From NCBI GenBank assembly GCA_030737875.1, contig CM060926.1, forward strand, positions 163,195,579-163,259,578: 64,000 nt of DNA, read 5' to 3'. A program made the position numbers and the translations under genes. Below, in pieces: positions 1-10,700 of the stretch. The notes beneath the pieces are model-generated. The model searched no databases. It worked only from the letters and a program-made list of their open reading frames with translations, and was not told the origin of the DNA. The stretch comes from Allium sativum (Eukaryota > Streptophyta > Magnoliopsida > Asparagales > Amaryllidaceae). The first letter of the stretch is position 1. Every line of letters begins with the position of its first letter.

Positions 1-621
1 GAAATTGGCGCTCTTGGTATGTCTATCTGCTACTACCTAAATCCCCGTATTACCCTTCCTGGACCTCGGCAACCCATCGACGAAATCCATGGAAACACTT
101 TCCCATTTCCACTGCCGAACCTCTAAAGGGTGAAGCAAACCACCAGGCTTCGTTTGCTCAGCCTTAACTTGCTAGCACACTAAGCATCTAGAAACGAACT
201 CAGCCACATCCTTATTCATTTCGGCCCAAAAGAAAACTCACTTCATGTCCCTATACATCTTTTCACCACCGGGATGTATGGTCATCTAAGAATGATGTGT
301 TTCTTCAAAGATTTTCCTATCTTGGATTGCCACTACCTTCGCGGGATCCACACCTATCCCTTGCTTAGAGACCACATGCCCTAAGAACCTCACTTTCTTC
401 CTCCAAAACTGATATTTGGAGAATTTAGCTTTGAGTAGATGTACTCGAAGGGTCTCTAAAACTTCCTTAAGATGTAGGGCATGCTCTTCCTAGCTTCTAG
501 AGAATATCAAAATGTCATCCACAAGTCTACCACGAACTTGTTTAGAAACTCCCTAAACACCCTACTCCTCAAGTCTACGAAATACGCGGGTGCATTCGTC
601 ATACTAAAAGGCATGACAAGC
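1..621 (-). pseudogene. RE1 pol remnant: RT palm end and integrase start (Tekay-like Ty3/gypsy)
   Basis: Read on the minus strand from 621 down, this holds the middle of a reverse transcriptase: the motif [11 protein letters not shown] near 590-560, then a damaged V-V-DDIL catalytic motif broken by a small frameshift, then the KFSKYQFW...FLGHVVS segment. Near 320-300 the reading jumps straight to an integrase N-terminal zinc-finger region (HPGGEKMYRDMK, then CLVC with a stop and [11 protein letters not shown]) and the start of the integrase core ([17 protein letters not shown]). The RNase H domain and the integrase N-terminus are therefore deleted. Several in-frame stops show it is dead. Family knowledge: this order and these motifs are typical of chromovirus-type Ty3/gypsy POL, best fit Tekay/Del. 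The rest of integrase lies left of the window. It continues at 4810-5443 across the RE2 insertion. Confidence 0.88.
617..621. repeat. RE2 target site duplication (CAAGC / CTAGC)
   Basis: CAAGC here and CTAGC at 4805-4809 flank RE2 with one mismatch. Removing RE2 and one copy rejoins the RE1 RT reading frame on the minus strand ([18 protein letters not shown]), which confirms the insertion site. Confidence 0.8.
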
Positions 622-778
622 TATTAATCTATCTTTTGGCAAAGATCATCTCAACACGAATTTCTATCATCTGGAACGACTCAAGACTTCGGTGTAGATT
701 GGCAATCACTTGGATGAATTGTCGGAGCATTGCTAGCATGGAGTTTGTGTCATTTCTCACCCTTCTGGATCGGTTCGC

Positions 779-907
779 CGATCCTAGGAGTCGCCCCCTA
801 GGTCGCAATCCGATCCTAGGAGTCGCACCCCTAGGTCGCGGTCCGATCCTAGGAGTCGCCCCCCTAGGTCGCGATCCGATCCTAGGAGTCGCACTCCTAG
901 GTCACGA
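779..907 (+). repeat. 33-bp tandem repeat with CCTAGG palindromes in RE2 U3
   Basis: Four copies of a 32-34-bp unit that begins GATCCTAGGAGTCGC and ends CCTAGGTCGCG. Each unit contains two CCTAGG-type palindromes, so the U3 is rich in AvrII sites. The copies lie 200-340 bp upstream of the TATA box, where enhancer repeats are common. The 3' LTR has the same array at 4141-4265. Confidence 0.9.
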
Positions 908-1117
908 TTCGATCGTGGAGCGCATGGGGACCGCGAACCGCCTGCAGTTTTGCACTGTTTTGACCTATTCTAAAGGCTATTTTCGCTCCAACTTGCATGC
1001 ATCTTATTACACATGTCATATGACGACTTGGAGAGGGTTTCTGGATGTTTTCCACCACATTTCGAGATTTTTTGGGATGCGTGCCATGTGTCCCATGAAC
1101 CACCTTCAGGAAACAGC

Positions 1118-1125
1118 TATAAATA
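1118..1125 (+). promoter_or_regulatory. TATA box of RE2 5' LTR
   Basis: TATAAATA in the context AGCTATAAATACACC, a strong plant core promoter match. Transcription would begin about 30 bp downstream. Confidence 0.75.
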
Positions 1126-1445
1126 CACCATTTGAAGGCATTTTCAAGGATCTTTTGGTCATTCTTCTTCACTGCTTCCACCATTACTGAAGTGCAAGGA
1201 CTTTGCACCTTCATACACTCAAATTCTTCTCTTTTCAATACAATTAACACACTGATTGTGTGCTTGCATGTAACTGATTCTTGTAATCTGTCAGTATAAC
1301 AATAAGATTATAAAGTGGACGTAGGCTATATCTACAGCCGAACCACTATAAAAACCTTGTGTGTCTCCTCTTTATTTACTCTTTTCTGCATTCTGTGATC
1401 AGTGATCTGCATTTGGGTGTTAGGCCCAATTTTTGGTCTAACATT

Positions 1446-1464
1446 TTGGCGCGCCAGGCAGGGG
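1446..1464 (+). promoter_or_regulatory. Primer binding site of RE2
   Basis: TTTGGCGCGCCAGGCAGGG follows the 5' LTR after two bases. The TGGCGC start is the form seen in many plant TAT-lineage elements. I do not assign the tRNA with certainty. Confidence 0.65.
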
Positions 1465-1504
1465 GCACACAAAAACTTCAACTTCTAGCTTGAAAGGAGA
1501 CTCA

Positions 1505-3241
1505 ATGGCAATCAAAAGGAAGAAGACTGGAACTTCCACTCATGCTGATGAAGCTGATGCTGAAGGCACAAGGAACGAAGTAAGCCAGGAAGCTTCATCT
1601 CATGGAGATCCTTCTACGTACTTTACCAGAGACGAGATGGATGGAGTTCTTGCTGAACTGAGAGATCAGATGGCACGGCAAGACGATATTCTCTAGAAAC
1701 AACAGGAAATGATCAACCAATTCTTCGCTCGGATGGATGGAAGGCCGAGAAATGTTCAAGCCATTGGAGATGGAGCCACTGAAGAGGCTCGCACAGGCCA
1801 CCACGATAAGATCGTTTTGGGCCCAGCGACCCGCGACCCGCCAACACAAATGCTCGGGGCATCCCTCTCCATGTTGGAAATGCACAACGATCGACTCTAG
1901 CTCCAGATCGAACGAACACTGGACCGCAAGCTCCCACGCATCAGCAGCAGCCAGCTCGTGATGTGGCACCAGATCTCGTTCGGATCGCCCCTGTCCACGA
2001 TCTGAATTCACGACCCGAACTCCACACAGATACTGGTCGGGTCCCCCATCACGATCCGCGATCCGCGACCCTCGATCCACTTCTGTAGTTCATCGACAGC
2101 TTCCAACCTCTCCTGCATTCAACGCTGGGGGCACCAGCTCTGATTTTGGCAATTTGCAACAACTTTTTGAAGGAAATCGGCTAGCAGATCTCATTCATTG
2201 CCTCTCGAGAGGCCGCACCTATCGGAATGACGTGGACGACGTCAATCACAATCCGTTCACACAGGAAATCAGGAATTCTCGCAATCCCCCAGATTTCAAA
2301 CTTCCACAATTGGAGCCTTACAACGGTAGGACAGATCCTACCGTGCATCTCATGCGTTACAAACGGCATATGGAAGTTCAAATGGCATCGGAAAACGTCA
2401 TGGCTAAATGTTTTCCCCTCTTTCTGACTGATATAGCGGCCATGTGGATTCAGCAGCTAGAATCTGAATCGATCAACCGCTGGAATATGTTGGTCGCTCG
2501 CTTTCTTGAACAATTTCGGGTCCACATCGCACGACCCAAGAATGTCATGTCGCTCACTACGATTAAGCAGAGGCCTAGAGAAACTCTGCGTTCATTCCTG
2601 GAAAGATTCAACGTTGCAGCAGCATCAGTTGATCGTCCTGAACCATCGATGGTACTGATGGCAGTAGTATTCGGCGTTCTAGATAACTCGGAGTTCAAAA
2701 AATCTTTGTACCGAGATCCATCGCGAAATCTCGGTGAATTTTACCTTGAAGCAGACAGATTTCTGCGGGAAGAAGATGCAACTTCTGAGAAACGCACTCT
2801 CAACGTCAACATGCTCGGAGATGGAGAACCGCCCAATCCTGGAAAAGGCAATGACAAGGGTAAAGGAAAGACCCTGCTACAAATGATCATAATGCTCCAC
2901 CCCGGAGAGGGTCCAGATACGACAAATACACTGAAATGAATGACACCCTGAGCAATATATACGTGGATACAAGGGGTGCCGCCTCATATCCAAGGCTTCC
3001 CAAGAGGGAGCCAACGCTAGCACAACGCAATTCTGGCAGACACTGCATATTTCATGACATAGACGGTCACAACACTGATGACTGCAGACATTTGCGAGAT
3101 CTTATTGAGGATCGGGTCAGATGAGGAGAGCTACCCGAATATGTCACTCGATCAATAACGCCTACACCTGCGCTGCCACCACCTATTCCCCAGAGAGGGA
3201 ACGATCCTGGATCGAGCAATCGCGGGATTATCATTCGCTGA
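1505..3241 (+). pseudogene. RE2 gag pseudogene (Retrotrans_gag domain)
   Basis: The first ATG is at 1505 (MAIKRKKTGTS), 61 bp after the LTR. The frame is broken by TAG codons near 1694 and 1898 and by a frameshift before the main open stretch at 2154-2939. That stretch carries the plant retrotransposon gag core: PPDFKLPQLEPYNGRTDP, then a CFPLFLTDIAAMW block, then LRSFLERFN, and ends in a lysine/glycine-rich tail. A second open stretch in another frame (2936-3124) has CIFHDIDGHNTDDCRHLRDL, the TAT-type gag C-terminal region. After a TGA at 3122 the frame runs on to 3241. Domain content is clear and the breaks are clear. Role by family: capsid/nucleocapsid that packages element RNA. No pol follows. 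Confidence 0.87.
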
Positions 3242-3968
3242 TCCCACTCAGCGGATCTCTTCAGTTTGTTGAACTCCGGTTCACAGTTCATGTTTTTAGG
3301 TTTTTTAGGCGACTTCTCGCCCTCCTTTGTTTTCCCTGCATGTAATAAGAGCCGTCACATCAGCCCACACGCATGGAACCTGCTTGTGGTCCCAAGTCGT
3401 GTCCGGCAAACGACCGCTGTGTTTTCATGAATTAGCAATAAGCATTGAGCTCTGGCTACCAATTGGATCCGTCCAGTACGAACATGAGGTCCGGCTCCTA
3501 ACTGGATTCGTCCAGTATAAACAAATCTTCTTGTGCTTTTCCTTGGTCGCCTTACTCCGGTAAGGCCGTCTTGGAACCTTCATGTGCTTTTCCTTGGTCG
3601 TCTTACTCCGGTAAGGCCGTCTTGGAACTTTCATGGCATTTCCTTGGTCGTCTTACTCCGGTAAGGCCGTCTTGGAACCTTCGTTGCTTTTCCTTGGTCG
3701 TCTTACTCCGGTAAGGCCGTCTTGGAACCCCTCTAACATCTTCTCAGATGGTTTACTCCAGTAAGGCCACCTAGGAAATATTCTTGCATTATTTGTTTTA
3801 TCTTCTTGCATGTACAAACTCCTGGCCTTCTTCGATTTCTCTGGCCTTAATACGATCCCGTGTGATCGTCGGTTTTCTGCCCTTAATACGATCCGGCGTG
3901 ATCGTCGCATTCTGGATTTGGATTTCTCAGATTATCCAGAACACATCTTCCTTCAATCAACAAGATAT
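3242..3968 (+). repeat. RE2 non-coding 3' interior with tandem repeats
   Basis: No coding sequence seen. It holds three short tandem arrays: two copies of a ~39-bp unit around 3447-3527 (shared TCCAGTA), four copies of a ~50-bp unit at 3535-3735 (core CTTACTCCGGTAAGGCCGTC) with a decayed fifth near 3750, and two copies of a ~40-bp unit at 3848-3910 (AATACGATCC...GTGATCGTCG). Repeats in this position are usual for TAT/Ogre elements. Confidence 0.85.
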
Positions 3969-3984
3969 GTTTTGGGGGGCAACT
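3969..3984 (+). promoter_or_regulatory. Polypurine tract of RE2
   Basis: TTTTGGGGGGCAACT lies directly before TGTTA of the 3' LTR, where plus-strand DNA synthesis is primed. Confidence 0.8.
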
Positions 3985-4804
3985 TGTTACACTATCTTTT
4001 GGCAAAGATCGTCTCAACACGAATTTCTATCATCTGGAACGACTCAAGACTTGGGTGTAGACTGGCAATCACTTGGATGAAGTGGCGGAGCGTTGCTAGC
4101 ATGGAGTTTGTGTCATTTCTCACCCATCTGGATCGGTTCGCCCCCCTAGGAGTCGCCCCCATAGGTCGCGATCCGATTCTAGGAGTCGCACCCCTAGGTC
4201 ATGGTCCGATCCTAGGAGTCGCCACCAAGGTCGCGATCCGATCCTAGGAGTCGCACTCCTAGGTCACGATCCGATCGTGGAGCGCATGGGGACCGCGAAC
4301 CGCCTGCAGTTTTGCACTGTTTTGACCTATTCTAAAGGCTATTTTCGCTCGAACTTGCATGCATCTTATTACACATGTCATATGACGACTTAGAGAGGGT
4401 TTCTGGACGTTTTCCACCACATTTCGAGATTTTTGGGATGCGTGCCATGTGTCCCATGAACCACCTTCAGGAAACAGCTATAAATACACCATTTGAAGGC
4501 ATTTTCAAGGATCTTTTGGCCATTCTTCTTCACTGCTTCCACCATTACTGAAGTGCAAGGAATTTGCACCTTCATACACTCAAATTCTTCTCTTTTCAAT
4601 ACAATTATCACACTGATTGTGTGCTTGCATGTAACTGATTATTGTTATCTGTCAGTATAACAATAAGATTATAAAGTGGACGTAGGCTACATCTACAGCC
4701 GAACCACTATAAAAACCTTATGTGTCTCCTCTTTATTTACTCTTTTCTGCATTCCGTGATCTGTGATCTGCATTTGGGTGTTAGAACCAATTTTTGGTCT
4801 AACA
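3985..4804 (+). repeat. RE2 3' LTR
   Basis: Partner of 622-1443. It starts TGTTACA and ends GTCTAACA. It holds the CCTAGG repeat array at 4141-4265 and a TATA box (TATAAATA) at 4479-4486. Confidence 0.92.
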
Positions 4805-4809
4805 CTAGC

Positions 4810-5443
4810 TATTCAAAGAAATCGTCGGGAGTCCTAAAAGCATTCTTATCTATACTATCCGCAGCTACCCTTACTGATGAAATCCAGTAGCTAAGTCCAA
4901 CTGTGAGAAAACCGAAGCACCAACCAACTGATCGAACAAATCATCTATCCTCGGCAATGGGTGTCTATCATTCTTCGTGATTTTATTCAGCTCCCTACAG
5001 TCCACGCACAATCTAAGTGAACCATCAGCCTTCGTAGCGAAAACAACTAGAGCACCCCATTCTGAAATACTTCTTCTTATGAACTCTTTCTCAAGTAGCT
5101 CCCCTACTTGCTTACTGAGTTCCTTCCTCTCCCTCGGAGCCATGCAGTGCACTAGCAATGCAACCGACCTTGCATTATCTACTATGTATATGCGGAAGTC
5201 ACGCTTCGGGGTAAACCCCAAAACATCAAAGACGTCATCATACCCATGGACTACTCAAACAGATGGAAAATCATCGATGGATGCGTCAAGTGATTCTAGG
5301 TAGCTAAGCATCATCGAACCCCTAGGGTCACATGAAATATCAAGGGTCTTTCCACAATGAGTCAATAGTCTAACTACCCTCCCTTCATAGTCTAGGATGG
5401 CACCCTACCTGGCTAGCCAACTCATCCCAAGAATCAGCCATAG
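4810..5443 (-). pseudogene. RE1 pol remnant: protease end and RT start
   Basis: On the minus strand from 5443 down: the end of an aspartic protease (WDELASQ...AILDYEGRVVRLLTHCGK), a linker, then the RT N-terminal region. The open part at 4871-5221 includes [48 protein letters not shown] and [12 protein letters not shown], and ends [11 protein letters not shown]. Immediately after, a TAA stop is followed in frame by VAADSIDKNAFRT, and this runs to the RE2 insertion point. These are textbook chromovirus RT blocks 1-3. The order shows RE1 points left. It is split from its upstream protease half (18953 onward) by RE3. Confidence 0.9.
5439..5443. repeat. RE3 target site duplication CATAG
   Basis: CATAG here and at 18948-18952 flank RE3 exactly. 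Joining the flanks restores continuous RE1 protease sequence (FMGY followed by ADSWDELAS). Confidence 0.95.
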
Positions 5444-5906
5444 TGTAGTGACCCGAAAATCCGGTCCAATTTGAGCTGACCAAATAACACAAGTCCAACC
5501 CCAAATCGCACTGGAAATTCAAGAAACTAATAGAAAGAAGATAGAGGGTGAGGAAAGACAAGATAGAAACATAGAATAGAAGAAGAAGAACACAAAACAC
5601 GAACCTCACAGCGGAACAAATAACATATAATAGATAACATATCCACGAAATAAAAGATTTACTTGCATATACAAATCGCTTTTCAAGTACAGCACTTACA
5701 ACACAGCGGAATAGTAACTATAGCTATATAATCCTGAAGCCTTCTGCTCCAGCTCTTCAAGTATCTGTAAAATCCTGACTACTTGACTGCCCGTACAATA
5801 ATGGGAACCCGAGAGTTTAGGGAAAACAAAAACAAAATAAACTCCGGGTCAGTCATGGGACTGGTATGAGTAAATCAGTTTAAACGGTTTGAACAAGTAA
5901 ACGATA

Positions 5907-5954
5907 TCTCATAAGACCATGCCGTATAACGGAACGGGTTTTTCCCTTATGAGA
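5907..5954. other. Conserved stem-loop in RE3 LTR (left copy)
   Basis: TCTCATAAG at 5907-5915 pairs perfectly with CTTATGAGA at 5946-5954. Inside lies a smaller stem, CCGT-ATA-ACGG. The copy at 13411-13458 keeps the outer stem. RE5 and RE6 carry a counterpart with a different but still pairing stem. Confidence 0.65.
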
Positions 5955-7329
5955 ATCCAAAATATCTTTATATCAAAACATTTTGATATTATAATAATGT
6001 CTATCAACCACAGTATAATAATCATCTAGCAGAAACGCTTTCATCTCACGTTCTACACATATAGTATACAATCAAAACCGCAAGCACGTATTGGGTAATG
6101 GATTTCCAACTATGACAAGGTATGGAACCACCTTTCGATCAGTGTACTCTAGGAACGATACACTGGAGTTCAACAAGAACATCTTGCAACTCAGCCACTC
6201 ATGACCGACCACTCATTTTTCTTGAGTGTATCGAATGTATATCACCAACGTTGGGATCAGCAACCATTTCCCGTATATATATGAGACAACAATGGTAGAT
6301 TAAAGAAGCAAATGAATATTCTCTAGAAAGGTGATTATACACCCTACTTCGATGCGATCGACTTAGCCATGCTGCCTGCCCGATTTCTATCATTTACTGG
6401 ATGATGAGGCTAGAAGTTATGCGTTATCATCACATCAGATTCACTTCGAATGCTACATTGTCAGATCCATCGAAAATCACTAATTGACATCTACAACAGT
6501 ACATTACGTGTTAGCTAAAGAAGTTTCCTTCTCCGCTTCCACTCTTGGTACGGTTGAAGAAATCAATGTACGTGACCTTTCTGGAAATACTTTGTTAGAC
6601 ATACATCCGTACAAGTCACCCAAGAACAGGATGAACCGAAGGCACTATTCAGTACATCCATCTTAGGCACTATTCAGTACATCCATCTTAGGCACTATTA
6701 TCTAAGACTTATACAATAGCCCTTGCACTTTACTCCGTCTTCAATTATCATTGGCATATATGACTTGCAACGCTTATGCCAATACAGAGTGGTTCTTTGG
6801 ATAATAATCCAACCCGTCTCTCCATATTAACAACGTTAAAATGGTCACAAACTTCGATAGTCGGTGAGTTAACTATCAAAGAAAAACAGGTGTGCAAACA
6901 ACGATATTATTTCCAGATGGAAATTTTATCAATCAATCATCAATCATATATACATCTATATATATATATATATATGTATTCATATTTCCTTATTTTCTAT
7001 GTTTAGAAAATATACGTTAACACTGGGAAACATTTCCAATTCTAATCCATATTTCCAATTTCAATATTTGATTACGTTTCTGATTCTATTTGGAAAACAT
7101 TTCCAAATCTTCTTTACTTGGATTTAAACAGAGGTTTAAATCAACATCGCGACGACAACTCAAACCACTATACTTATTTACTAAATTCACTTAACCACTT
7201 TCACTCTCGAACCTTAACCATTTCTAAATTAAAAACGAAGTCAATCAAGTTGGGGTATAACTACCTCTCAGACCTTAACTGAACAACATTTCAAATCTCG
7301 AAATAGGGTAAGTTCATCTTTTAACTTTT

Positions 7330-9060
7330 TAACACTTCCTTACGTAACTCCTTTCGAATAAACTATATTCGAAAATCCTTTAAACTCTATTTGTTTAACT
7401 CTAATCGATTTACTCTTTTAATTCTATTTGAATAAACTAAATTCGATCAACTCATTTTAACTTGATTCGAATGACTAATAATCGATAACTCCCCTTAATT
7501 CTATTCGAATAAACTATATTCGATTTACTCATTTGATTTAACTAATATCGATTAACACCATCAATAACTAAATTCGATAACTCCTTCGAATAAACTATAT
7601 TCGATAACTCCTTCGATTAACTAATAATCGATAACTCCTTCGAATAAACTATATTCGATAACTCACTTCGATTAAACTAATAATCGATAATTCCTTCGAT
7701 TAACTAATAATCGATAACTCCTTCGAATAAACTATATTCGATAACTCACTTCGATTAACTAATTCGAATAACTAATTCGAATAACCCTTATTTATTTAAC
7801 TCTATTCGAATAACTAATTTGAATAACCCTTATTTATTTAACTCTATTCGAATAACTAGTTCGAATAACTCTATTCAATAAATCTAGTTCGATTTAACTC
7901 TATCGATTAACTCTATTTGATTAACTCTAACCGGTTTAACTCGGAACTGTCAACCCTAACAGGTTTAACTCGGACTGATTAACCCTAACTGGTTTAACTC
8001 GGACTGATCAACCCTAACTGGTTTAACTCTGACTGGTTAACCCTAACTGATTAACTCATTCAGATTAACTCCTTTGAATTAACCCCTTTGATTTATCCCT
8101 TTGAACTAACTCCTTTGATTAATTCCTTTCCTATTTGTTTATATTTATTTCATATAAATATTTCCTTTATAAAATTCTATTTATTTAACAAATAAATACC
8201 TCCTTTTATTTCTATTTATTTTAACCAATAAATATCTCCTTTGATTTCTATTTATTTTGACAAATAAATATCTCCTTTGATTTCCATTTATTTTAACAAA
8301 TAAATATCTCCTTTGATTTCCATTTATTTTAACAAATAAATTTCTCCTTTGATTTCTATTTATTTTAACAAATAAATATCTCCTTTGATTTCTATTTATT
8401 TTAACAAATAAATATCTCCTTTGATTTCTATTCAACCAACTCGACTCGACTAACCCCTTTCGAATAACATATTCGATTTACTAACTTTCGAATACCATAT
8501 TCGATTGACTAACTTTCGAATACCATATTCGATTTAACTCCTTTCGAATACCATATTCGATTTAACTCCTTTATTTGCTTTATAAAGATTTCCTTTTAAC
8601 AACGTTTATTCATTTTTAAAGATTTACTTTTAGTAACAGTTCTTCACTTAAAAAAATGATTTCGTTTTTCCAATTCTATTTGTAAGTGTTTTACAAATAT
8701 TTCTATGTTCATTTTGATTTGTAAATGGTTTTTACAAACATTTCTCTTTCGATTTGATTTGTAAATGATTTACAAACCTTTCTCTTTCTATTTGATTTGT
8801 AAATGATTTACAAATCTTTCTCTTTTTATTAGATTTCTGAAAAAATTTCTAACTCCTTATATTCCCGGAAAAATTCACCATAACCTCCTTTGTACCGAAA
8901 GCATCGGGAAAATCCCCAAACCCACCACACAGTCCTTTCCATTCAAAAAGAAAATGGTTTGAAATTTATTTCCTTTCTAAATACCTTCTATTTATAAATA
9001 TTCCAATTTATAAATATTTCTTATTTATAAATATTCCATTTATAAATATTTTATTTTCAC
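7330..9060. repeat. Tandem repeat field in RE3 left LTR
   Basis: Consecutive short arrays. 7330-7930: ~30-bp unit around TCGAATAAACTATATTCGA, itself nearly palindromic. 7928-8046: ~29-bp unit CTAACTGGTTTAACTCGGAC, four copies. 8180-8430: 36-bp unit (ATCTCCTTTGATTTC then TATTTATTTTAACAAATAAA), seven copies. 8455-8580: ~28-bp unit TTTCGAATACCATATTCGAT. 8670-8830: ~33-bp unit ATTTGTAAATGATTTACAAA. 8985-9055: ATTTATAAATATTCC. Most units contain their own inverted repeat. A predicted frame at 8181-8435 is only the 36-bp array read through. Confidence 0.92.
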
Positions 9061-10368
9061 TATCGCTTTGAAAATTCCCTTATCAACATTCTGGTATGTT
9101 ACGGTATTTAACATATCAAATTTCGATATCCAATATCGTCCATACACACATAATCAACAACAGGTTATAATTCACATCATATATCAAAATATATGAAAAA
9201 CAATAAAATAACAGTTGAGGAATCCAGTCGGATTCCTCCAACCTGGTTTCCTGCATCCACAGATGTTACACAACATGATTGTCATCACTTTCAGTTCAAT
9301 ATGAATTATTCTGATAAACAGAATCAATATATAACTATATAACTGTTTATTTATTATATATATATATATATAATATTTCATTAACTGACTAGCAGTTCAA
9401 TCAAACAGTCAACACACAATCAAATAGACAATTTCTAACAGTTCTAAAAATACAACATGAAATTATAAACTGTTCAGAGTTAGTGAGATTTACTCACATT
9501 GGCAGTTCATCGTTAAAGAACGATAAACTGTTTGTTTGATTTGAATCAAACAATTTATTTCATCGTAAATTCAAACGAGCTCCACTCCACTTCCAGTCAG
9601 TTCCAGTGTGTAGTCGTCGTCCATACGATCCCAACGGATCTTGTTTCGCTCAGTTTTGATATCGTATGGAAAAGATATTGATATTACAATTTTCACTAAA
9701 TATTTAAATATTTTTTAAATAAAATTACTTAAGTTATTGGACTTAACTTATTTTTAACTGGCCCAACTACCATCGAAAGGCCCAAACCCGCTTTGAACAC
9801 CTTCTTCCTCTAGGAATTTCCTCCGATCCAAAAACATGGCCATGACCGCTACTTTATCTCCCCACCGTACATCCTCCCTTCCATTTAAAATCCCATAAAA
9901 ATCCCCAAAAATCATCTCTTCCCGTAGTCTTCCTTTTCCACCCTCATTCTTTCAACTCGCAGCATCTTGAGGGATTTCGATTGCTGCTGGATCGAGTCCC
10001 TTAGCACATACCACCGAACCAACATCACACCGATACCCACCAAATCCTACCACCCGTTGCGTCTTGCTTCCCTGGTCATCACGCACCCATCCAAAACCCT
10101 TCTCGACGCCAATAGTGTTACCCGAGGTCAGCCCTAACTTCTCTGTCCAAAACCACAAACCCAACAGTGAACGTCGAACACGAAACGGACCCTTCCAGGA
10201 TGTAGAGGATCCCTTGCTGAACTCGAAAATGTTTGCTTTTGGATTTAAGGGAATTTATTTGATTTTGTTTGTATTTATTTCTTGCGATGGGTTTTTGTCT
10301 GAGAAAAGTTTGTTGGCGGCTTGTTCGACTTCAGATGAAATGATATTAGGTTTACACAATGGAAGGGG

Positions 10369-10376
10369 TATTTATA
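10369..10376 (-). promoter_or_regulatory. TATA box of RE3 left LTR
   Basis: Minus-strand CACTATAAATACCCC. The right LTR has the same at 17875-17882. The TATA lies about 1.05 kb into the LTR, so about 4.9 kb of each LTR would be transcribed leader. Confidence 0.65.
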
Positions 10377-10522
10377 GTGTTTTAGGAATTAATATTTAAT
10401 TGACTTTTATATTAATTATATTGCTCATTTCACTCTACAAATTCCTACGATCATATACAGTATTCAAAAATCACGAAACTGGACATTTAGCTAGAGTTCA
10501 ACATTACGAACCCAACGAAACC

Positions 10523-10700
10523 GGTTTCGTCGAATTCCGACTTCGTATTTTTAACTATCGAAATACTGACTGTTTCTCACTCTAAAAATCTGTACAACCA
10601 CACAGTGACTCTAAAAATCATGGAAACTAACATCTAGCAACTATTTGACATTGCGGATCTAACAAAATTAGTTTTGTCGAATTCCGACTTCGTTTGCAAA
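10523..10700 (-). promoter_or_regulatory. Duplicated TTTCGTCGAA motif in RE3 U3
   Basis: GGTTTCGTCGAATTCCGACT at 10523 onward and AGTTTTGTCGAATTCCGACT at 10670 onward, about 147 bp apart. The right LTR has both (18029 and 18191). RE5, RE6 and RE8 carry paired versions at comparable places, so this may be an old U3 control element. Confidence 0.55.

Larger units (their letters stand above)
622..1443 (+). repeat. RE2 5' LTR
   Basis: Direct copy of 3985-4804 with scattered substitutions. It contains a four-copy 33-bp repeat, a TATA box and a likely polyadenylation region near AATAAGATTATAAAG (about 1300). Confidence 0.92.
622..4804 (+). mobile_element. RE2: gag-only TAT/Ogre-like LTR retrotransposon
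   Basis: Complete element with 822- and 820-bp LTRs (622-1443, 3985-4804), a primer site directly after the 5' LTR, a gag region, a stretch of tandem repeats, and a polypurine tract before the 3' LTR. The 3' LTR is bounded by TGTTA...TAACA; the 5' LTR start has decayed to TATTA. There is no protease, RT, RNase H or integrase anywhere between gag and the 3' LTR, so it is non-autonomous. Family knowledge: the gag type and the repeats just upstream of the 3' LTR both fit the TAT lineage (Tat/Ogre/Retand). It lies in the opposite direction to RE1, whose RT it interrupts. Confidence 0.9.

Noticed and set aside
1595..2080. 161-codon minus-strand frame over RE2 gag
   Set aside because: Antisense shadow of the gag region, with no recognisable domain.
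8180..8430. Possible CRISPR-like array (regular 36-bp units)
   Set aside because: There are no distinct spacers, units follow each other directly, and the context is a plant LTR.
8181..8435. Repetitive 84-residue frame (also 15662-15916) resembling a repeat protein
   Set aside because: It is the 36-bp tandem array read in a frame without stops; unit length is a multiple of three.
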